64,000 bases of DNA. It comes from JAZDCJ01 sp036311985. GTDB taxonomy: Bacteria; Actinomycetota; Actinomycetes; Actinomycetales; Micrococcaceae. Shown here in pieces: positions 23,797-32,084 of the stretch; the first letter of the stretch is position 1; every line of letters begins with the position of its first letter. The translations under genes were made by a program, and so were the position numbers. The notes beneath the pieces were generated by a model. The model worked only from the letters and a program-made list of their open reading frames with translations. It was not told where the DNA came from and ran no database searches. The DNA is taken from the NCBI RefSeq assembly GCF_036311985.1, contig NZ_JAZDCJ010000015.1. One strand, 5' to 3'.

Positions 23797-24918
23797 CTAG
23801 CGCAGCCCGGTCCGCCGGTTCATCGCGAGCCAGATCAGCTCGTCGATGAGCTCGCGGTAGGGCAGCCCGGAGGCCGCCCACATCTGCGGGTACATGCTGA
23901 TGGGCGTGAAGCCGGGCATGGTGTTGATCTCGTTGATGACCCACCGGCCGTCGGGGGTGTAGAAGAAGTCCACGCGGGCCAGGCCCTCGGCTCCGACGGC
24001 GTCGAACGCGGCCACGGCGAGCCGCCCGAGCTCCTCGCCCGCGCCCTCCGGCAGCTCGGCCGGGCAGCTGAGCGTCGCGGCGGCGCCGTCGACGTACTTG
24101 GCCTCGAAGTCGTAGAAGGTGTGCGCGCCGGCCTCCACGGCGATCTCCCCGGGAAGGGAGGCGCGGGCCGGCGAGGCGCCGCGTCCCTCGAGGACGCCGC
24201 ACTCGATCTCCCGGCCCGTGATCCCGGCCTCGATGACGACCTTTGGATCGTGCTCGCGGGCCGCCTCGACGGCGGCACGCAGCTGCGAGGGGTCGTCGAC
24301 GCGGCTGATCCCGACCGAGGACCCCGCCCGCGCCGGCTTGACGAAGAGCGGGTAGTCGAGTCGCCCGGAGGTCGCGAGCGCGGCCTCGGGATCGCGCTGC
24401 CATTCCTTGTCCGTGATGACGACGTAGGGCCCGACATCGAAGCCGGCCGCCTCGAAGACCACCTTCATGTAGTGCTTGTCCATGCCGATCGCGCTCGCGG
24501 AGACCCCGGAGCCCACGTAGGGCACGTCGGCGAGCTCGAGCAGGCCCTGGAGGGTGCCGTCCTCGCCGAAGGGACCGTGGAGCAGGGGGAAGACCAGGTC
24601 CACTCCCCCGAGACTGCGCACGCTCCCGTTGCCGTCGTGCGCCTGCAGCTCGCTGCCGGCGGAGACGTCCGCCAGGCGGACGGGAGTCCCTCCTGCGACC
24701 TCGGGGGCCTCTCCCGAGGACAGCGACCAGTCGGCGGGGTCCTGCTCGACGAGCGACCACGAGCCGGAGCGGGTGATGCCCACGGGGACGACGTCGTACT
24801 TCTCGCGGTCGATCGCGTTCAGGACGCCGGCCGCCGTGACGCAGCTGACCGCGTGTTCGGAGGAACGGCCGCCGAAGAGCAGGGCGATGCGCGGCTTGCG
24901 GAGGGAATCTTGGGTCAT
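23797..24918 (-). CDS. ddl: D-alanine--D-alanine ligase
   Basis: Joins two D-Ala with ATP for the peptidoglycan stem peptide. 373 residues. ATP-grasp landmarks are LLFGGRSSEHAVSCVTA at the N-terminus, LVFPLLHGPFGEDGTLQGLLE, MDKHYMKVVFEAAG, PLFVKPARAGSSVGISRV, and the C-terminal ARVDFFYTPDG followed by VINEINTMPGFTPISMYP with metal-binding Glu and Asn. The YxMWxxxG region keeps Tyr (MYPQMW), which fits a D-Ala-D-Ala rather than D-lactate ligase. The ATG overlaps the gpsA stop by 4 nt. Confidence 0.97.
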   Translation of the reverse strand: MTQDSLRKPRIALLFGGRSSEHAVSCVTAAGVLNAIDREKYDVVPVGITRSGSWSLVEQDPADWSLSSGEAPEVAGGTPVRLADVSAGSELQAHDGNGSVRSLGGVDLVFPLLHGPFGEDGTLQGLLELADVPYVGSGVSASAIGMDKHYMKVVFEAAGFDVGPYVVITDKEWQRDPEAALATSGRLDYPLFVKPARAGSSVGISRVDDPSQLRAAVEAAREHDPKVVIEAGITGREIECGVLEGRGASPARASLPGEIAVEAGAHTFYDFEAKYVDGAAATLSCPAELPEGAGEELGRLAVAAFDAVGAEGLARVDFFYTPDGRWVINEINTMPGFTPISMYPQMWAASGLPYRELIDELIWLAMNRRTGLR

Positions 24919-25946
24919 GCGTTTCCACCTTCGGATTTCAGGTCCCGGCCCAGGAGACGGTCGCCCATGCCGGCGACGGACAGCCGTCCCTCGAGCACGT
25001 CGACGACGGCCTGCGTGATGGGCATCTCGACGCCGTGGCGCCGGGCCAGGTCGAGCACCGCGGAGCCGGATTTGATGCCCTCCGCGGTCTGGGTCATGCG
25101 CTGGTTGACCTGCTCGAGGGTCAGCTCCTCGCCGAGGAGCCGGCCCGCCGTGCGGTTGCGGGACAGCGGCGAGGAGCACGTGGCGACGAGGTCGCCGAGG
25201 CCCGCGAGCCCGGCCATGGTCTCCACCTTGCCCCCGAGGGCCAGCGTCAGCCGCGTCGTCTCGGCGAGTCCGCGCGTGATGACGGAGGCCTTGGTGTTAT
25301 CACCCATCCCCCGCCCGTCGCAGATGCCGACGGCCAGGGCGATGACGTTCTTGACGATGCCGCCGAGCTCGACGCCGACGACATCGGCGTTGGTGTAGGG
25401 CCGGAAGTAGCGCGGCGTCGCTGCCGCGGCGATCCATGCCGCCGTGTCCTCGTCCAGGCAGGCCACGACCGAGGCCGTGGGTTCCTCGCGGGCGATCTCC
25501 ATGGCCAGGTTGGGTCCGGAGACCACGGCGACGCGGGCGGGTGCGAGCCCCAACTCCTCGATCACGACCTCGCTCATCCGGGCGTCGGTGCCGCGCTCGA
25601 GGCCCTTCATGAGGGAGACGACGACGGCCCCCTCCGGGATATGCCGGCGGAAGGAGCGGAGCTGTTCGCGCAGGGTCTGCGCCGGTACGGCCAGGACGAC
25701 GATCTCGGCTCCGTCGAGGACCCACGCCGGGTCCGTTCCGGCCACGATGTTCCCCGGCAGGACGGTCTCGCCGAGGTAGGCCGAGTTGGTGTGGTCCCGG
25801 TTGACCTCTTCGGCGACCTCGGTGCGTCGCGCCCAGAGCCGCACCGTGGTTCCCGCGGCGCGCCCTCCGTCGCCGAGGACCTTGGCGAAGGTGGTTCCCC
25901 AGCTCCCGGCCCCCATGACCGCGATGGAACGCGGTGCGGGCCTCAT
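24915..25946 (-). CDS. gpsA: Glycerol-3-phosphate dehydrogenase [NAD(P)+]
   Basis: Reduces dihydroxyacetone phosphate to sn-glycerol-3-phosphate for phospholipid (and possibly teichoic acid) synthesis. 343 residues. NAD(P)-binding VMGAGSWGTTFAKVLGDGG lies at the N-terminus; VSGPNLAMEIAREEPT, the catalytic-lysine region ELGGIVKNVIALAVGICDG, and GLAGLGDLVATCSSPLSRN are all canonical. It lies between plsC and ddl with ATGA overlaps on both sides, so glycerol-3-phosphate formation and its downstream acylation are translated together. Confidence 0.97.
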   Translation of the reverse strand: MRPAPRSIAVMGAGSWGTTFAKVLGDGGRAAGTTVRLWARRTEVAEEVNRDHTNSAYLGETVLPGNIVAGTDPAWVLDGAEIVVLAVPAQTLREQLRSFRRHIPEGAVVVSLMKGLERGTDARMSEVVIEELGLAPARVAVVSGPNLAMEIAREEPTASVVACLDEDTAAWIAAAATPRYFRPYTNADVVGVELGGIVKNVIALAVGICDGRGMGDNTKASVITRGLAETTRLTLALGGKVETMAGLAGLGDLVATCSSPLSRNRTAGRLLGEELTLEQVNQRMTQTAEGIKSGSAVLDLARRHGVEMPITQAVVDVLEGRLSVAGMGDRLLGRDLKSEGGNA

Positions 25947-26704
25947 GCCTGCTCCCCGTCCGTGGGCGCTGCGCCGAAATCGCGGCCCGTGGCCTTCTGG
26001 CCGTGCACTGCGGGATCCCACGGCTTCGCGGGAGGTTCCGCGCCGCGCAGCACGGCCACCTCGGCCGTGACGGCGGCGATGATGCGGGACGTCGCCTCCT
26101 CGAGCACGGTCCGGGTCACGGGCCGGCCCATCAGGTCCGAGAGGTCCACGGGGTCCCCGACGCGCACGCGGACGCGCTTGCGCGGCCAGATCTTGAGGGA
26201 CTTCCCGTACCGCGGCAGCACCTGCTGCGCTCCCCAGTGCGCGATCGGCACGACGGGCGCCCCGGTCTGCAGGGCGAGGCGTGCCGCCCCGGTCCGCCCA
26301 CGCATCGGCCACTCCTCGGGGTCGCGAGTGAGCGTCCCCTCGGGGTACACGATCGCGACGGACCCCTCGTCGATGAGCTGGCGGGCCAGGGCCAGGGATT
26401 CCTGGGCGCCGACCGTGCTGCGGGCCACGGGGATCTGCCGGGTGGCCCTCAGCACGGCACCGACCACCGGGACCTTGAACAGCGATTCCTTCGCCAGGTA
26501 GCGCGGCAGGCGGCCGTGGTTGTAGAAAGCGTGCCCGACGACGAGCGGATCGATCTCGGTCACGTGGTTCGGGCAGGCGATGAAGCCGCCCTCGGGCAGG
26601 GCGTCGAAGCGCTCCCACGTCCGGCCCATCATGAGGTTGAGCGCGGGCCGGGCGATGCCCGCGACGACGGCGAAGACGGCGCGGGCGCCGAAGGTCTCAG
26701 TCAT
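25943..26704 (-). CDS. plsC: 1-acyl-sn-glycerol-3-phosphate acyltransferase
   Basis: Converts lysophosphatidate to phosphatidate at the membrane. 253 residues. The acyltransferase motifs are FIACPNHVTEIDPLVVGHAF (HxxxxD catalytic pair), FKVPVVGAVLRATRQIPV and SVAIVYPEGTLTRDP (EGT motif), then APVVPIAHWGAQ. There is one hydrophobic N-terminal stretch (ARAVFAVVAGIARPALNLMM). It starts inside the last codons of murA (8-nt overlap) and its stop overlaps the gpsA ATG. Paralogues with other acyl acceptors exist in actinobacteria, so exact acceptor is inferred from context. Confidence 0.9.
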   Translation of the reverse strand: MTETFGARAVFAVVAGIARPALNLMMGRTWERFDALPEGGFIACPNHVTEIDPLVVGHAFYNHGRLPRYLAKESLFKVPVVGAVLRATRQIPVARSTVGAQESLALARQLIDEGSVAIVYPEGTLTRDPEEWPMRGRTGAARLALQTGAPVVPIAHWGAQQVLPRYGKSLKIWPRKRVRVRVGDPVDLSDLMGRPVTRTVLEEATSRIIAAVTAEVAVLRGAEPPAKPWDPAVHGQKATGRDFGAAPTDGEQA

Positions 26705-28037
26705 GGCGCGCGAGGGCCCCGGCGGACAGCTCGACGTCGGCGCCGAGCGCGGCCAGCTTGCCCATGAAACGCTCGTAGCCGCGGTTGATGATCTCGATGC
26801 CCGTGACGCGGCTCGTCCCCTCGGCGGCGAGCGCCGCGATGAGGTGGGAGAAGCCGCCGCGCAGGTCGGGGATGTCGATATCCGCGCCGTGCAGCTTCGC
26901 GGGCCCGGTGATGACGGCCGAGTGCAGGAAGTTGCGCTGGCCGAAGCGGCACGGCACGGCGCCGAGGCACTCGCGGTGCAGCTGGATCGTCGCGCCCATC
27001 CGCACGAGCGCCTGGGTGAAGCCGAAGCGGTTCTCGTACACGGTCTCGTGCACGATCGAGACGCCCTCGGCCTGGGTCAGGGCCACGACGAGGGGCTGCT
27101 GCCAGTCGGTCATGAAGCCCGGGTGCACGTCCGTCTCCAAGACGAGCGGCTTGAGCGCCCCGCCCGGGTGGAAGAAGCGGATGCCGTCGTCGAAGACCTC
27201 GAACGCGCCGCCGACCTTGCGGTAGGTGTTCAGGAACGCGGTCAGGTCCTCCTGGTCGGCGCCCTCGACGTAGATGTCGCCGCGCGTGACGAGGGCCGCG
27301 GAGGCCCAGGAGGCGCCCTCGTTGCGGTCGGGCAGCGCGCGGTGGTTGTAGCCGACGAGCGTGGGGACGCCCTCGATGCGGATGACGCGGTCCGTCTGCA
27401 CGGAGATGATCGCGCCCATCTTCTGCAGGACGGAGATCAGGTCCATGATCTCGGGTTCGACGGCGGCGTTCTTGAGCTCCGTGATGCCCTCGGCCTTGAC
27501 GGCGGTCAGGAGCACCTGCTCGGTCGCGCCGACGCTCGGGTAGGGCAGCTCGAGCTTGGCGCCCTTGAGCCCGTGGGGCGCGGAGATCGCGATGCCGCCC
27601 GGGCGCTTGTCGACGACGGCGCCGAAGTTGCGCAGCACGTTCAGGTGGTAGTCGATCGGGCGGTCGCCGATGCGGCAGCCGCCGAGGTCGGGGATGAAGG
27701 CCTCGCCGATGCTGTGGATCAGGGGTCCGCAGAAGAGGATCGGGATGCGGGAGTCGCCGGCGTGGGCGTCGATCTCGCGGGACGGGGCCTGCTTGGCACC
27801 GGCCGGGTCGAGCGTCAGGTCGCCCGTCGCCGGGTCCTTGCTGACGGTGACACCGTGGATCTCCAGGAGGGAGGTGACGATCTCGACGTCCCGGATCTCC
27901 GGGACGTTGCGCAGCACCGAGGGGGTCTCGCCGAGCAGCGCGGCGACCATGGCCTTCGGGACGAGGTTCTTGGCTCCCCTGACTCTCACCTTCCCCTGAA
28001 GCGGGACTCCGCCGCGGATCGTCAGGACTTTGCCCAT
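26697..28037 (-). CDS. murA: UDP-N-acetylglucosamine 1-carboxyvinyltransferase
   Basis: First committed step of peptidoglycan synthesis: adds enolpyruvate from PEP to UDP-GlcNAc. 446 residues. VRGAKNLVPKAMVAALL holds the substrate-binding Lys-Asn pair; the catalytic cysteine loop is LGGCRIGDRPIDYHL, with Cys retained (unlike naturally fosfomycin-resistant Asp forms); YVEGADQEDLTAFLN, HPGFMTDWQQPLVVAL and PDLRGGFSHLIAAL complete the fold. The actinobacterial copy next to leuCD and plsC is a characteristic synteny. Start ATG 28037; a longer upstream frame is rejected because MGKVLTIRGGVPL is the typical beginning. Confidence 0.93.
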   Translation of the reverse strand: MGKVLTIRGGVPLQGKVRVRGAKNLVPKAMVAALLGETPSVLRNVPEIRDVEIVTSLLEIHGVTVSKDPATGDLTLDPAGAKQAPSREIDAHAGDSRIPILFCGPLIHSIGEAFIPDLGGCRIGDRPIDYHLNVLRNFGAVVDKRPGGIAISAPHGLKGAKLELPYPSVGATEQVLLTAVKAEGITELKNAAVEPEIMDLISVLQKMGAIISVQTDRVIRIEGVPTLVGYNHRALPDRNEGASWASAALVTRGDIYVEGADQEDLTAFLNTYRKVGGAFEVFDDGIRFFHPGGALKPLVLETDVHPGFMTDWQQPLVVALTQAEGVSIVHETVYENRFGFTQALVRMGATIQLHRECLGAVPCRFGQRNFLHSAVITGPAKLHGADIDIPDLRGGFSHLIAALAAEGTSRVTGIEIINRGYERFMGKLAALGADVELSAGALARHD

Positions 28038-28163
28038 GGATGCACTACCTCGCAGTTGATCGGTACTCCGGAAGCCCGGAACGTCCCTGCAAGCATACAG
28101 CCACGCCCCCCGCGAACCGGGCAATTCAGCCGGTCGCGGAGGGCGCGGGCGGTCCGTCCGGGC

Positions 28164-28763
28164 TCAGCCGCGGGCGGGGAGCGTGGCGGGCTTGAAGGCG
28201 GGGCGCGTGGCCTCGTAGCGCGTGATGGCGTCCTCGTGCTGCAGGGTCAGGCCGATGTCGTCGAGGCCCTCCATGAGCCGCCAGCGCGTGTAGTCGTCGA
28301 TCCCGAATCCGGTGGTCAGCGAGCCGCACGTGACGGTGCGAGACGCGAGGTCCACGGTGACCTCGGTGCCGGGGTGGTTCTCCAGCTCCTTCCAGATGAG
28401 CTCGATGTCCGCCTGCTCGACCTCGGCGGCGACGAGGCCCTGCTTGCCGGAGTTGCCGCGGAAGATGTCGGCGAAGCGGGAGGACAGCACGGCCTTGAAG
28501 CCGTAGTCCTTCAGGGCCCAGACGGCGTGCTCGCGGGAGGATCCTGTGCCGAAGTCGGGTCCGGCGACGAGGACGGAGCCGCGCGAGAACGGCTCCTGGT
28601 TGAGGATGAATTCCGGGTTCTTGCGCCATCCGGCGAAGAGCGCGTCCTCGAATCCGGTGCGCGTGATGCGCTTGAGGTAGACGGCCGGGATGATCTGGTC
28701 GGTGTCGACGTTGCTCTGGCGCAGCGGGACGCCGATGCCGGTGTGGGTGCTCAGCTTCTCCAT
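28164..28763 (-). CDS. leuD: 3-isopropylmalate dehydratase small subunit
   Basis: With LeuC, isomerises 2- to 3-isopropylmalate in leucine synthesis. 199 residues. Motifs are LRQSNVDTDQIIPAVYLKRI, the swivelling-domain GPDFGTGSSREHAVWAL, IFRGNSGKQGL and FGIDDYTRWRLMEG. It lies 13 nt downstream of leuC on the same strand and is almost certainly co-transcribed, under the palindromic operator at 30.3 kb. murA follows after 126 nt, a gap containing nothing I recognise. Confidence 0.97.
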   Translation of the reverse strand: MEKLSTHTGIGVPLRQSNVDTDQIIPAVYLKRITRTGFEDALFAGWRKNPEFILNQEPFSRGSVLVAGPDFGTGSSREHAVWALKDYGFKAVLSSRFADIFRGNSGKQGLVAAEVEQADIELIWKELENHPGTEVTVDLASRTVTCGSLTTGFGIDDYTRWRLMEGLDDIGLTLQHEDAITRYEATRPAFKPATLPARG

Positions 28764-28776
28764 GGGGTCACCTTTC

Positions 28777-30240
28777 CTAGGCGGCGGCCGTGGCGGCGGC
28801 CTCGGCGGCCGGCGGCAGGTCGGACGGGGAGCTCAGGGTGCCGCGCACCGCGGTCGCGGCGGCGACGAGCGGGGAGACAAGGTGCGTGCGCCCGCCCTTG
28901 CCCTGCCGGCCCTCGAAGTTGCGGTTGGAGGTCGAGGCGCAGCGCTCGCCCTCGGAGAGCTGGTCGGGGTTCATGCCGAGGCACATCGAGCAGCCGGCGA
29001 AGCGCCACTCGGCGCCGAACTCCTTGAAGACGCGGTCCAGGCCCTCGGCCTCGGCCTCGAGCCGGACCCGCGCCGAACCGGGCACGACGATCATCCGCAC
29101 GTCCGGGTCCTTCGCGCGGCCCTGGATGATCGAGGCGGCGGCCCGCAGGTCCTCCATGCGGCTGTTGGTGCAGGAGCCGAGGAAGACGGTGTCGACGCGG
29201 ATCTCCTTCATGGGGGTGCCGGCGGCCAGCCCCATGTAGTCGAGGGCGCGCTCGCACGCGGCCTTGGCGTTCTCGTCCTCGAAGTCCTCGGGGCCCGGGA
29301 CACGTTCTGAGAGCGAGACGCCCTGGCCGGGGTTGGTCCCCCACGTGACGAACGGTTCGAGCGCGTCGGCGTCGAGGTGGACCTCGGCGTCGAACACGGC
29401 GCCCTCGTCGGTGTGCAGGGTGTCCCAGTACTCGACGGCGGCGTCCCAGTCGTCGCCCTCGGGGGCGTGCGGGCGGCCCTTGAGGTACTCGTAGGTCGTC
29501 GCGTCGGGGGCGATCATCCCGGCGCGCGCGCCGGCCTCGATCGACATGTTGCAGATGGTCATGCGCGCGTCCATGGAGAGGGAGCGGATCGCGGAGCCGC
29601 GGTACTCGAGGACGTAGCCCTGTCCCCCGCCGGTGCCGATCTTGGCGATGACGGCGAGGATGATGTCCTTCGCGGTGACGCCGGGACGCAGGGTCCCCTC
29701 GACGTTGATGGCCATGGTCTTGAACGGCTTGAGCGAGAGCGTCTGGGTGGCCATGACGTGCTCGACCTCCGAGGTGCCGATGCCGAAGGCGAGGGCGCCG
29801 AACGCGCCGTGCGTGGAGGTGTGGGAGTCGCCGCACACCACGGTGGTCCCGGGCTGCGTGAGCCCGAGCTGCGGTCCGACGACGTGCACGATCCCCTGCT
29901 CCTTGTCACCGAGGGAGTGCAGGCGCACGCCGAACTCGGCGCAGTTGCTGCGCAGCGTCTCGATCTGGGTGCGGCTCGTGAGGTCGGCGATCGGCTTGTC
30001 GATGTCGAGCGTCGGCGTGTTGTGGTCCTCCGTGGCGATCGTCAGGTCCGGGCGCCGCAGCTTCCGTCCCGCGAGGCGCAGGCCCTCGAAGGCCTGGGGC
30101 GAGGTGACCTCGTGGACGAGGTGGAGGTCGATGAAGATGAGGTCGGGCTGCCGTGCGGCGCCCTCGCCCTCGCCGTGGCGCACGACGTGCGCGTTCCAGA
30201 CCTTCTCGGCCAGCGTCTGCGTGCTCTTCTCCGCGGACAT
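28777..30240 (-). CDS. leuC: 3-isopropylmalate dehydratase large subunit
   Basis: Aconitase-type [4Fe-4S] subunit of isopropylmalate isomerase; 487 residues. The cluster ligands are visible as FLGSCTNSRMEDLRAA and FAGCSMCLGMNPDQL. Other family blocks are LIFIDLHLVHEVTSPQAFEG, TVVCGDSHTSTHGAFGALAF and RGSAIRSLSMDARMTICNMS. ATG at 30240, divergent from the IclR-type regulator with 113 nt between the starts; the pair leuCD-regulator is the NdgR/LtbR arrangement of actinobacteria. Confidence 0.98.
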   Translation of the reverse strand: MSAEKSTQTLAEKVWNAHVVRHGEGEGAARQPDLIFIDLHLVHEVTSPQAFEGLRLAGRKLRRPDLTIATEDHNTPTLDIDKPIADLTSRTQIETLRSNCAEFGVRLHSLGDKEQGIVHVVGPQLGLTQPGTTVVCGDSHTSTHGAFGALAFGIGTSEVEHVMATQTLSLKPFKTMAINVEGTLRPGVTAKDIILAVIAKIGTGGGQGYVLEYRGSAIRSLSMDARMTICNMSIEAGARAGMIAPDATTYEYLKGRPHAPEGDDWDAAVEYWDTLHTDEGAVFDAEVHLDADALEPFVTWGTNPGQGVSLSERVPGPEDFEDENAKAACERALDYMGLAAGTPMKEIRVDTVFLGSCTNSRMEDLRAAASIIQGRAKDPDVRMIVVPGSARVRLEAEAEGLDRVFKEFGAEWRFAGCSMCLGMNPDQLSEGERCASTSNRNFEGRQGKGGRTHLVSPLVAAATAVRGTLSSPSDLPPAAEAAATAAA

Positions 30241-30323
30241 TCCAGCCTCCTCCCGTGCTTCTCGGCGTTCGTCCTACAACTGAAGCACCGCCTCGCGGGC
30301 GAGCGCCAGCCCGCGGCTGGCGA

Positions 30324-30338
30324 TCTCATATATTGAGA
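30324..30338. promoter_or_regulatory. Palindromic operator between leuC and ndgR
   Basis: TCTCATATATTGAGA is a perfect dyad: TCTCA and TGAGA arms around TATAT. It lies in the divergent leuC/regulator gap, just upstream of TAGTAT at 30342-30347. That box would be the -10 of the regulator gene with transcription starting at its ATG (30354). A repressor bound here would block both promoters. Binding by the adjacent IclR-type protein is inferred from position and from known NdgR/LtbR autoregulation. Confidence 0.55.
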
Positions 30339-30353
30339 CGCTAGTATCACTTT

Positions 30354-31085
30354 ATGGACAACTCGAGTGGTGTCGGTGTGATCGACAAGGCGGCCATGGT
30401 GCTCGACGCGCTGGAGGCGGGCCCGACGAGCCTCGCCCAGCTCGTCGCCTCGACGGGGCTCTCGCGCCCCACGGTGCACCGGCTCGCCCAGGCCCTCGTC
30501 CACCACCGCCTCGTCGGCAAGGACATCCACGGGCGCTTCGTCCTCGGCGGACGGCTCGTCGAGCTCGCCTCCGCCGCGGGCGAGGACCGGCTCATCGCGG
30601 CCGCGGGCCCGCTGCTGATCCAGCTCCGCGACGCGACGGGCGAGAGCTCCCAGGTCTTCCGCCGGCAGGGCGAGCACCGCGTGTGCGTCGCCTCGGCCGA
30701 GCGGCCCGTCGGGCTGCGCGACACCATCCCCGTGGGGACCCAGTTGTCCATGCGGGCCGGCTCGGCGGCGCAGGTCCTGCTCGCGTGGGAGGACCACCAG
30801 CGGCTCCTCGACGGCCTCCACGGCGCCCGCTTCACGCCCACGATCCTGGCGGGGGTACGACGCCGGGGCTGGGCCCAGAGCCTCGGCGAACGCGAGCCGG
30901 GGGTCGCCTCGGTCTCGGCCCCGGTGCGCGGCCCGAACGGCCGCGTGATCGCCGCGGTCTCGATCTCGGGGCCGATCGAGCGCCTGACGCGCCAGCCCGG
31001 GCGCGTCCACTCGGACATCGTCTGCCGCACCGCGGCGGCGCTCAGCGAGGCCGTCCGGTCGGCGTCGGAGGCCACGGGCGCCTGA
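30354..31085 (+). CDS. ndgR: IclR-family regulator of leucine genes (NdgR/LtbR-like)
   Basis: 243 residues. The N-terminal winged helix-turn-helix (DKAAMVLDALEAGPTSLAQL, then STGLSRPTVHRLAQALVHH) is followed by the IclR effector domain (GRFVLGGRLVELASAAGEDR, SSQVFRRQGEHRVCVASAE, GRVIAAVSISGPIERL). In Streptomyces and Corynebacterium the regulator divergent from leuCD controls leucine and related amino acid genes. The start lacks a ribosome-binding site and TAGTAT ends 7 nt upstream, so the transcript is probably leaderless. The operator at 30324-30338 overlaps its promoter, pointing to autoregulation. Confidence 0.9.
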   Translation: MDNSSGVGVIDKAAMVLDALEAGPTSLAQLVASTGLSRPTVHRLAQALVHHRLVGKDIHGRFVLGGRLVELASAAGEDRLIAAAGPLLIQLRDATGESSQVFRRQGEHRVCVASAERPVGLRDTIPVGTQLSMRAGSAAQVLLAWEDHQRLLDGLHGARFTPTILAGVRRRGWAQSLGEREPGVASVSAPVRGPNGRVIAAVSISGPIERLTRQPGRVHSDIVCRTAAALSEAVRSASEATGA

Positions 31086-31097
31086 GCGGCGCCGTCG

Positions 31098-32084
31098 TCA
31101 TTCGAAGTGGTCCCAGCCCCGGTGCGCGCCGGGGATGCCCCGGACGGTCCCGCGGCCCTCGGCGGCTCGGCCGATCACGGTGAAGCCGTCGGCCACCGCA
31201 CCGGGCGGGAAGCAGGCCAGGAGGCCGAAGTCCTCCCCTCCCCCGACGACCCAGTCCAGGACATCGCGCCCGTGCCGGGCGGCGAGGCCGCGCAGCCCGG
31301 CCCCGAGGTCCCCGAGCACATCGGCGTCGAGCACGAGGTCGACGCCGCTCGCGCGGGCCAGGCGCGGGGCGTCGCGGGCGATCCCGTCGGAGAGGTCCAT
31401 CATGGCCGTCGCGCCGGCCACGGCCGCGGCCGGTCCAAGGGCCAGGGGCGGGGCGGGGCGCAGCTGCGAGGCGGCGAGCCCGGCCTCGTCGTCGTTCCAT
31501 CCGGCCGCGGGCACCGCGGACTCCAGCAGGGACAGCCCGGCGGCGGCGCGGCCGGGAGATCCGGTCACGACCAGGACGTCTCCGGGACGCGCGCCGGAGC
31601 GCAGGACGGGGCGTCGACCGGCGAGGTCCCCGGTCACCGTCGTGGTCACCGAGATCTCGCGACCGGTGCCGAGGTCCCCGCCGGCCACGGAGCAGCGCGT
31701 GGCGCCGAGCCCGACGCACGCCGCGGCGAAGCCGTCCGCGAAGCCGAGGACCCAGTCCACGGGGGTCCGAGGGGGCAATGTCAGGCTGACCACTGCCGCG
31801 CTCGCCTCGGCACCCATCGCGTTGACGTCGGAGAGGTTCTGCGCAGCGGACTTCCAGCCGACGTCGAACCCCGTGCTCTCATAGCCGGACGGCCAGCGGA
31901 GCCGGAAGTCCTGGTCCTCGACGAGCGTGTCGGCGGTGATCACGAACCGCCCGTCGGGTGCCGCGACGAGGGCCGCGTCGTCGCCGGGCCCGAGCAGGGC
32001 CTCGCCGACCCGGAGCCGGGGCAGCACGAGCTCGAGGAGGCCGGCCTCGCCGAGCCCCGCGACCGTCCGGGCCTCAGCCGGCAC
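31098..32084 (-). CDS. thiL: Thiamine-monophosphate kinase
   Basis: Phosphorylates thiamine monophosphate to the active cofactor TPP. 328 residues. PurM/ThiL-superfamily motifs are LLGPGDDAALVAAP, ITADTLVEDQDF, GWKSAAQNLSDVNAMGA, SVAGGDLG, MMDLSDGIARDAPRLA and VVGGGEDFGLLACF. GTG start at 32084 overlaps the end of the upstream GTPase gene by 11 nt, so it may be translated from the same mRNA. Convergent with ndgR, 12 nt apart. Confidence 0.95.
   Translation of the reverse strand: MPAEARTVAGLGEAGLLELVLPRLRVGEALLGPGDDAALVAAPDGRFVITADTLVEDQDFRLRWPSGYESTGFDVGWKSAAQNLSDVNAMGAEASAAVVSLTLPPRTPVDWVLGFADGFAAACVGLGATRCSVAGGDLGTGREISVTTTVTGDLAGRRPVLRSGARPGDVLVVTGSPGRAAAGLSLLESAVPAAGWNDDEAGLAASQLRPAPPLALGPAAAVAGATAMMDLSDGIARDAPRLARASGVDLVLDADVLGDLGAGLRGLAARHGRDVLDWVVGGGEDFGLLACFPPGAVADGFTVIGRAAEGRGTVRGIPGAHRGWDHFE

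Noticed and set aside
26697..28037. MurA with an altered active site
   Set aside because: The loop reads LGGCRIGDRPID; the catalytic Cys is in place, so the enzyme looks normal.
28038..28163. A small gene such as HU between leuD and murA
   Set aside because: Some actinobacteria have hup here, but this 126-nt gap has no suitable frame or motif.
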